A DNA stretch of 24,612 nt from assembly GCA_934871445.1 (NCBI GenBank), contig CAKXBD010000016.1, positions 1-24,612 on the forward strand, given 5' to 3'. The stretch comes from an uncultured bacterium (GTDB lineage: Bacteria; Bacillota; Clostridia; Christensenellales; Borkfalkiaceae). Positions 21,443-24,612 of the stretch are shown here, piece by piece (within the stretch, counting starts at the first letter, position 1; each line of letters opens with the position of its first letter). The translations under genes were made by a program, and so were the position numbers. The notes under the pieces were generated by a model. That model was not told where the DNA came from. It searched no databases and saw only the letters and a list, made by a program, of their open reading frames with translations.

Positions 21443-22033
21443 ATGAGTAAAGCGAACGGCACGATAAATGCAATCGGAAAAATCATAACATATATCCTTG
21501 TCGTGTTGCTTGTACTCGGTATAGCGGGCGGTATATCTTATTTTGTCTTGCGCAATCAAGGCATAACATACTATGTGGAATACGGCGACGAAAAATATCT
21601 AGCAGATTCGGACGGCGGAAGTTTATATCTTCCGCCCTCGGATAAACCGCAATCCTTTTCCGTGAAATCTTTGACGGGCGGCGAGGTTAACTTTGATGTA
21701 AAAATCAATTCAAACAGCGCGAATAATTTTACTTTTGTGTATGACGGTCAACCGCAGAAGTTTTACGGTACAAACGAGGAACTAAACGATTATTCGGAAG
21801 TATTCGGATTAGAGAAAAGCGCGGACGGCTTTACGCTTTCTATCCCTGAAAACTTTACGGTTGAAGAAGCGGTAAAAATGAAATACGGCGGCGATATTGA
21901 AATACAAGGAGACTTAAACTACAACCTCTGTTATTTTGTAATAACCGTATCCGTAGACAAAACGACGGTAAATCTATGGTTCAATTTTACCGAATTAACG
22001 ATTACGCTTGACCCGCCGTCAATAATCTTTTGA
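21443..22033 (+). CDS. Single-pass membrane protein (196 aa)
   Basis: A basic start (MSKANGTINAIGKII), one membrane helix at about residues 14-38 (TYILVVLLVLGIAGGISYFVL), and an outside domain of about 155 residues rich in Tyr, Asp and Asn and predicted beta. The C-terminus, DPPSIIF, resembles the end of the upstream exported protein (SNIIF). No known family. GAGGTG precedes the ATG. Type II topology like the 157-aa protein at 19809. Confidence 0.78.
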   Translation: MSKANGTINAIGKIITYILVVLLVLGIAGGISYFVLRNQGITYYVEYGDEKYLADSDGGSLYLPPSDKPQSFSVKSLTGGEVNFDVKINSNSANNFTFVYDGQPQKFYGTNEELNDYSEVFGLEKSADGFTLSIPENFTVEEAVKMKYGGDIEIQGDLNYNLCYFVITVSVDKTTVNLWFNFTELTITLDPPSIIF

Positions 22034-22044
22034 GAGGTGAACAA

Positions 22045-24054
22045 ATGCGAAAGATATTGAAACAACATTTTCAACGGTTTTTATCGCTGTTTCTCCTCTG
22101 TGTGTTATGTATAGTAACGATATTGGGCGGGCGATTGTCCGCCCCTTACGCTTATGCCGAAAGCAACAGGGCTTTGGAATTTGATAAAACGAACGTCATG
22201 GACGATTTGACGGGCGCAACGATTAACGGCAAACCGTTTAATCTGTACGACTATCCGTATGACAGTACGGGCGTTATAAAGCACCCTGAAATCATGAACG
22301 TCGTGGAGTATTGTTATTCCTTTTATTCCAATGCGCGCGGGAATTACGGTTTGTATCTGTATTTCTATAATCCGCAAGCCTTGAATATCGATACGGACAG
22401 TAACGCGAACAAGGTACAGTTGGCTGTATCTTGGACGACGGACAGCGAAGGAAATATCGTTCCCGACGAATACGATAAATTTGATTTACGGTTTTGCTCT
22501 ATGTCCGAAGGCGCAAGTTATGCGCGGCTGTTCTATAAATTCCGCGTCGTCGACCATGTAGGCGCGGACGGAAAGACGATAGCGGAACGGGTAAACAGTA
22601 ACGAGAGACGTTACGACATTTCAGGTGTAGAATTAGTTACGGAAGGCAACGCGAACGCAACGGAATATACGGTCGGCGGTACATATCTTTTTACGGGTTA
22701 TGCCAAAGGCTATGGCGCGGACGAAACCGCCGAAAGTAATCTTTCCTGCTCTGTTCGCAATTTGGAAACGATACGGCTCGACTTATCGGGAGAAACGGAC
22801 GGCGTGGACAAACGCACCTATTGGCGCAGTGATTCGTCCTCCGCGGGCGCTCACCACCAAAATCAAATCAATTCCGTGTTTTTTGCTATCGATAAAAAGG
22901 TTTTGGAAAAATACGGTTATACCTTACAGCGGATTAAGGCGGAATGGTGGGAATATAAAACCCGTCCCGCTATCGTTATTGACGACCAAAGAATTTATAA
23001 CGAGCTTCTCAAATGGAACGGTGTAGAAATTTCCGAAGATTACGACAGAACTCGCGGTTGGATGTTGTATAACTCGGATTACTACTACATGTACCCCTTA
23101 TCCCGTTATCAATGGTCGTGGAACGCTCAAATTCAAGACAACCCGAACAATGTAGTTACTTCCGAAGATATAGATACGCTTTTGCCCCTGCTCTTTTATA
23201 CGGGTGGCGTTGATGTAAATGATTACGTTCTGCTCCCCGAAACGTTACAAACCTATTTTGAAACGTATAACAAAAGTTACGTAAACGGACATTTACAATT
23301 CAACAACAAGGATTACAGCGCGGATTTGTTTGACGACAGTGTGGACGAAGGTCGTACTCGCGGTTATAACTTGCGGGAATTTGACATAAGCAATCCCGAC
23401 GATTTTTGGGATATTCATTCCTATGACGATACCCATAGTTGGTGGGATAAACTTTGGGATTACGGTTTCGGAAGCATAACGACCGACGACAGTTACAGGG
23501 ATATAAAACCCATAGAAATGGTTACGCCCGAACTTATGGCTCAATCCGATTTGGCGAATACCCTGTTCATCAATCCCGATGACGTTGAGCCTTTCAAGGA
23601 TTATTACAATTCCGTAAAAGACGATTGCGAAGTATTTTTATTCCGCTATGCCGTTACAGATTATTGGGCGGAAGATTTATCCGTATTTGAAATCAATAGC
23701 GGCGAATACGGAACGCACCATGACGGAGTAGGCGAATTGCGGCAAGGCACACAATTCTTTGATTTCGACATTCTCGAATTTACGTTTAACAAAGAAGGCG
23801 TATATACGGTAATCCCTGTGGTTTCTTCCCCTATCGACCATATCAGCGGTTATACGCCGAGCGTAGAACCCGATGACACCGATTGGTGGAAAATCCTGTT
23901 GGCGGTTTTGGCTCTGATTGTTTTACTCATAATCTTTATGCCGATTCTGCCTTACGTAATAAAGGCGGTTGTTTGGGTCATTTTACTTCCCTTCAAGCTC
24001 ATCGGCTGGATTATCAAGAGTATCTCCGATGCCGTTAAAAAGCGAAAACAATGA
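22045..24054 (+). CDS. Large exported protein with C-terminal membrane anchor (669 aa)
   Basis: A signal peptide at residues 1-38 (LSLFLLCVLCIVTILGGRL..APYAYA) is followed by about 560 exposed residues rich in Trp, Tyr and Asp. Near the end are two hydrophobic helices (WWKILLAVLALIVLLIIFMPIL, then AVVWVILLPFKLIGWII) and a basic tail KKRKQ. I start at ATG 22045, which has GAGGTG upstream; an earlier ATG at 22030 overlaps the previous stop. It is the largest gene of the element and would display a big domain outside the cell. The layout recalls filamentous-phage adsorption proteins or surface adhesins, but I see no homology. Confidence 0.8.
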   Translation: MRKILKQHFQRFLSLFLLCVLCIVTILGGRLSAPYAYAESNRALEFDKTNVMDDLTGATINGKPFNLYDYPYDSTGVIKHPEIMNVVEYCYSFYSNARGNYGLYLYFYNPQALNIDTDSNANKVQLAVSWTTDSEGNIVPDEYDKFDLRFCSMSEGASYARLFYKFRVVDHVGADGKTIAERVNSNERRYDISGVELVTEGNANATEYTVGGTYLFTGYAKGYGADETAESNLSCSVRNLETIRLDLSGETDGVDKRTYWRSDSSSAGAHHQNQINSVFFAIDKKVLEKYGYTLQRIKAEWWEYKTRPAIVIDDQRIYNELLKWNGVEISEDYDRTRGWMLYNSDYYYMYPLSRYQWSWNAQIQDNPNNVVTSEDIDTLLPLLFYTGGVDVNDYVLLPETLQTYFETYNKSYVNGHLQFNNKDYSADLFDDSVDEGRTRGYNLREFDISNPDDFWDIHSYDDTHSWWDKLWDYGFGSITTDDSYRDIKPIEMVTPELMAQSDLANTLFINPDDVEPFKDYYNSVKDDCEVFLFRYAVTDYWAEDLSVFEINSGEYGTHHDGVGELRQGTQFFDFDILEFTFNKEGVYTVIPVVSSPIDHISGYTPSVEPDDTDWWKILLAVLALIVLLIIFMPILPYVIKAVVWVILLPFKLIGWIIKSISDAVKKRKQ

Positions 24055-24062
24055 GGTGAGCC

Positions 24063-24569
24063 ATGCCTAAGGAAAACAATCGTAACCGTAAAAATACAGG
24101 TTGGGCGCGTACAAAAGAATATCCGCATAAAAAACACCCCGCAACCTATCGGCGAAAAAGCGCGGGAAGCGACGATATTGAATATATCACTTTTACACAT
24201 TCCCCCGAAGTGGATTTCGGAGAAAAAGGGAAAGTACGTACCGTACCCATGTTGGACAATGTAAGCCCGACCGAACGAAAAAAGAACAAAGCGGAAGGCA
24301 AGAAATTCGGGGAAAACCGTTCCTATGCCTATCCGAAAGTATTTGTAGGGAAGCGTTCTGCATTACAGAAAGAAAGCGACGAATTTGAACCTGTGGATTT
24401 TGATAAGAAGCGAATCGGAAAAATGTTTGAAACGTTCCCCCGCGAAAATGTTCCTGTAACCGGCGGAAAAGCCAAATACAAACAAGAGACCAGTATCATT
24501 AAAGCACAAACCACATATCCCTTACGTTTCTCATCCGTCAATTCCATTTTCATTCTGATTTCTATTTAA
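24063..24569 (+). CDS. Basic hypothetical protein, 3' part uncertain
   Basis: A 168-aa frame starting 8 bp after the large exported protein, with GAGGTGA before the ATG. The first 140 residues are Lys/Arg-rich and soluble (ENNRNRKNTGWARTKEYPHK), including YITFTHSPEVD and NRSYAYPKVFVGK, and look like a genuine basic protein of a type common on Clostridial mobile elements. The last 25 residues (QTTYPLRFSSVNSIFILISI) change to a hydrophobic, less plausible composition, so the gene may be truncated or fused to flanking sequence near 24480. Function unknown. Confidence 0.65.
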   Translation: MPKENNRNRKNTGWARTKEYPHKKHPATYRRKSAGSDDIEYITFTHSPEVDFGEKGKVRTVPMLDNVSPTERKKNKAEGKKFGENRSYAYPKVFVGKRSALQKESDEFEPVDFDKKRIGKMFETFPRENVPVTGGKAKYKQETSIIKAQTTYPLRFSSVNSIFILISI

Positions 24570-24612
24570 GTTTCTTGATTCAGCAAAAATGGCAAATTCC
24601 TGTGTAGAATTT

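Larger units (their letters stand above)
17330..24612 (+). mobile_element. Integrated HUH-Rep/SF3 (CRESS-like) element, right end not in window
   Basis: At least nine genes on one strand, packed head to tail, most with the same GAGGTG/A-type ribosome binding site. They are an SSB-like protein, a small protein, a rolling-circle initiator with helicase domain, and a block of membrane and secreted proteins, none typical of chromosomes. The left border lies between the lipoprotein promoter (17301) and the hairpin at 17349. The right border is not defined. No integrase or relaxase is seen in the window. The element may excise and replicate as ssDNA through Rep; whether it is viral is open. Confidence 0.75.

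Noticed and set aside
17429..22030. Recurring ATAATCTTTT-like string (near 17429, 21418, 22021)
   Set aside because: Short and AT-rich; two of the copies encode the last codons of genes, so coincidence is likely.
1..24612. tRNA or rRNA genes
   Set aside because: I found no cloverleaf-like or rRNA-like segment; the gaps hold terminators, promoters and hairpins only.

Overview
The window looks like a chromosomal segment of an uncultured Clostridia-type Firmicute. The grounds are AGGAGG/GAGGTG ribosome binding sites before nearly every gene, the tsf-rpsB pair, a ruvX-DUF1292 gene pair ordered as yrrK-yrzB in Bacillus, a YtxH-like protein, a Myb/RsfA-like regulator, and a P-II-like plus DUF1538 pair. 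I cannot name the order or genus from sequence alone. Core genes lie mostly on the minus strand and end in strong intrinsic terminators.

Layout. (a) 1-248 is a degenerate 16-17 bp tandem repeat that is cut by the window edge. (b) 263-1685 holds two modules, each a tandem-HTH regulator on + with a tiny ORF transcribed divergently on -. They share a conserved promoter/operator sequence. (c) 1739-2667 is a BspA-type leucine-rich-repeat lipoprotein with a clear sigma-A promoter. (d) 2683-4547 is rpsB-tsf with its promoter and leader. (e) 4612-6275 is an AT-rich accessory island: an XRE repressor divergent from a three-gene operon (solitary integrase-like N-terminal domain, membrane protein, unknown protein), with two 17-bp operator palindromes between them. 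(f) 6310-9839 is a heterodimeric ABC exporter with one degenerate nucleotide site. (g) 10004-12389 is a P-II-like protein coupled to a DUF1538 membrane protein. (h) 12508-13750 holds DUF1292, ruvX and YtxH-like genes. (i) 13879-14662 is a third HTH/small-ORF module: two paralogous single-domain XRE regulators on +, and on - a 34-codon ORF containing a perfect 20-bp inverted repeat. (j) 14670-17301 holds an RsfA-like regulator, a conserved unknown protein and a cyclophilin-like lipoprotein.

(k) From about 17.3 kb to the window end there is a one-directional mobile element, the most interesting part. Its genes are an SSB-like protein ending in DIPF, a 67-aa protein, a replication initiator fusing a pMV158-type HUH nickase domain to an SF3-like helicase (the architecture of CRESS-DNA virus and bacterial pCRESS Reps), then a tightly packed block: a basic protein with a Lys/Ala tail, two single-pass membrane proteins, a 364-aa exported protein, a 669-aa exported protein with a C-terminal membrane anchor, and a basic protein. 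Directly upstream of rep are three identical 17-bp iterons and an 11-bp GC-rich hairpin, a good candidate origin. The element start carries a chain of hairpins. No integrase, relaxase, capsid, Zot/FtsK ATPase or portal is visible inside the window, so whether it is a phage with ssDNA, a plasmid or another integrative element stays open. The secreted and membrane block, together with the Rep and SSB, suggests an inovirus-like or surface-acting ssDNA element that I cannot match to a described system.
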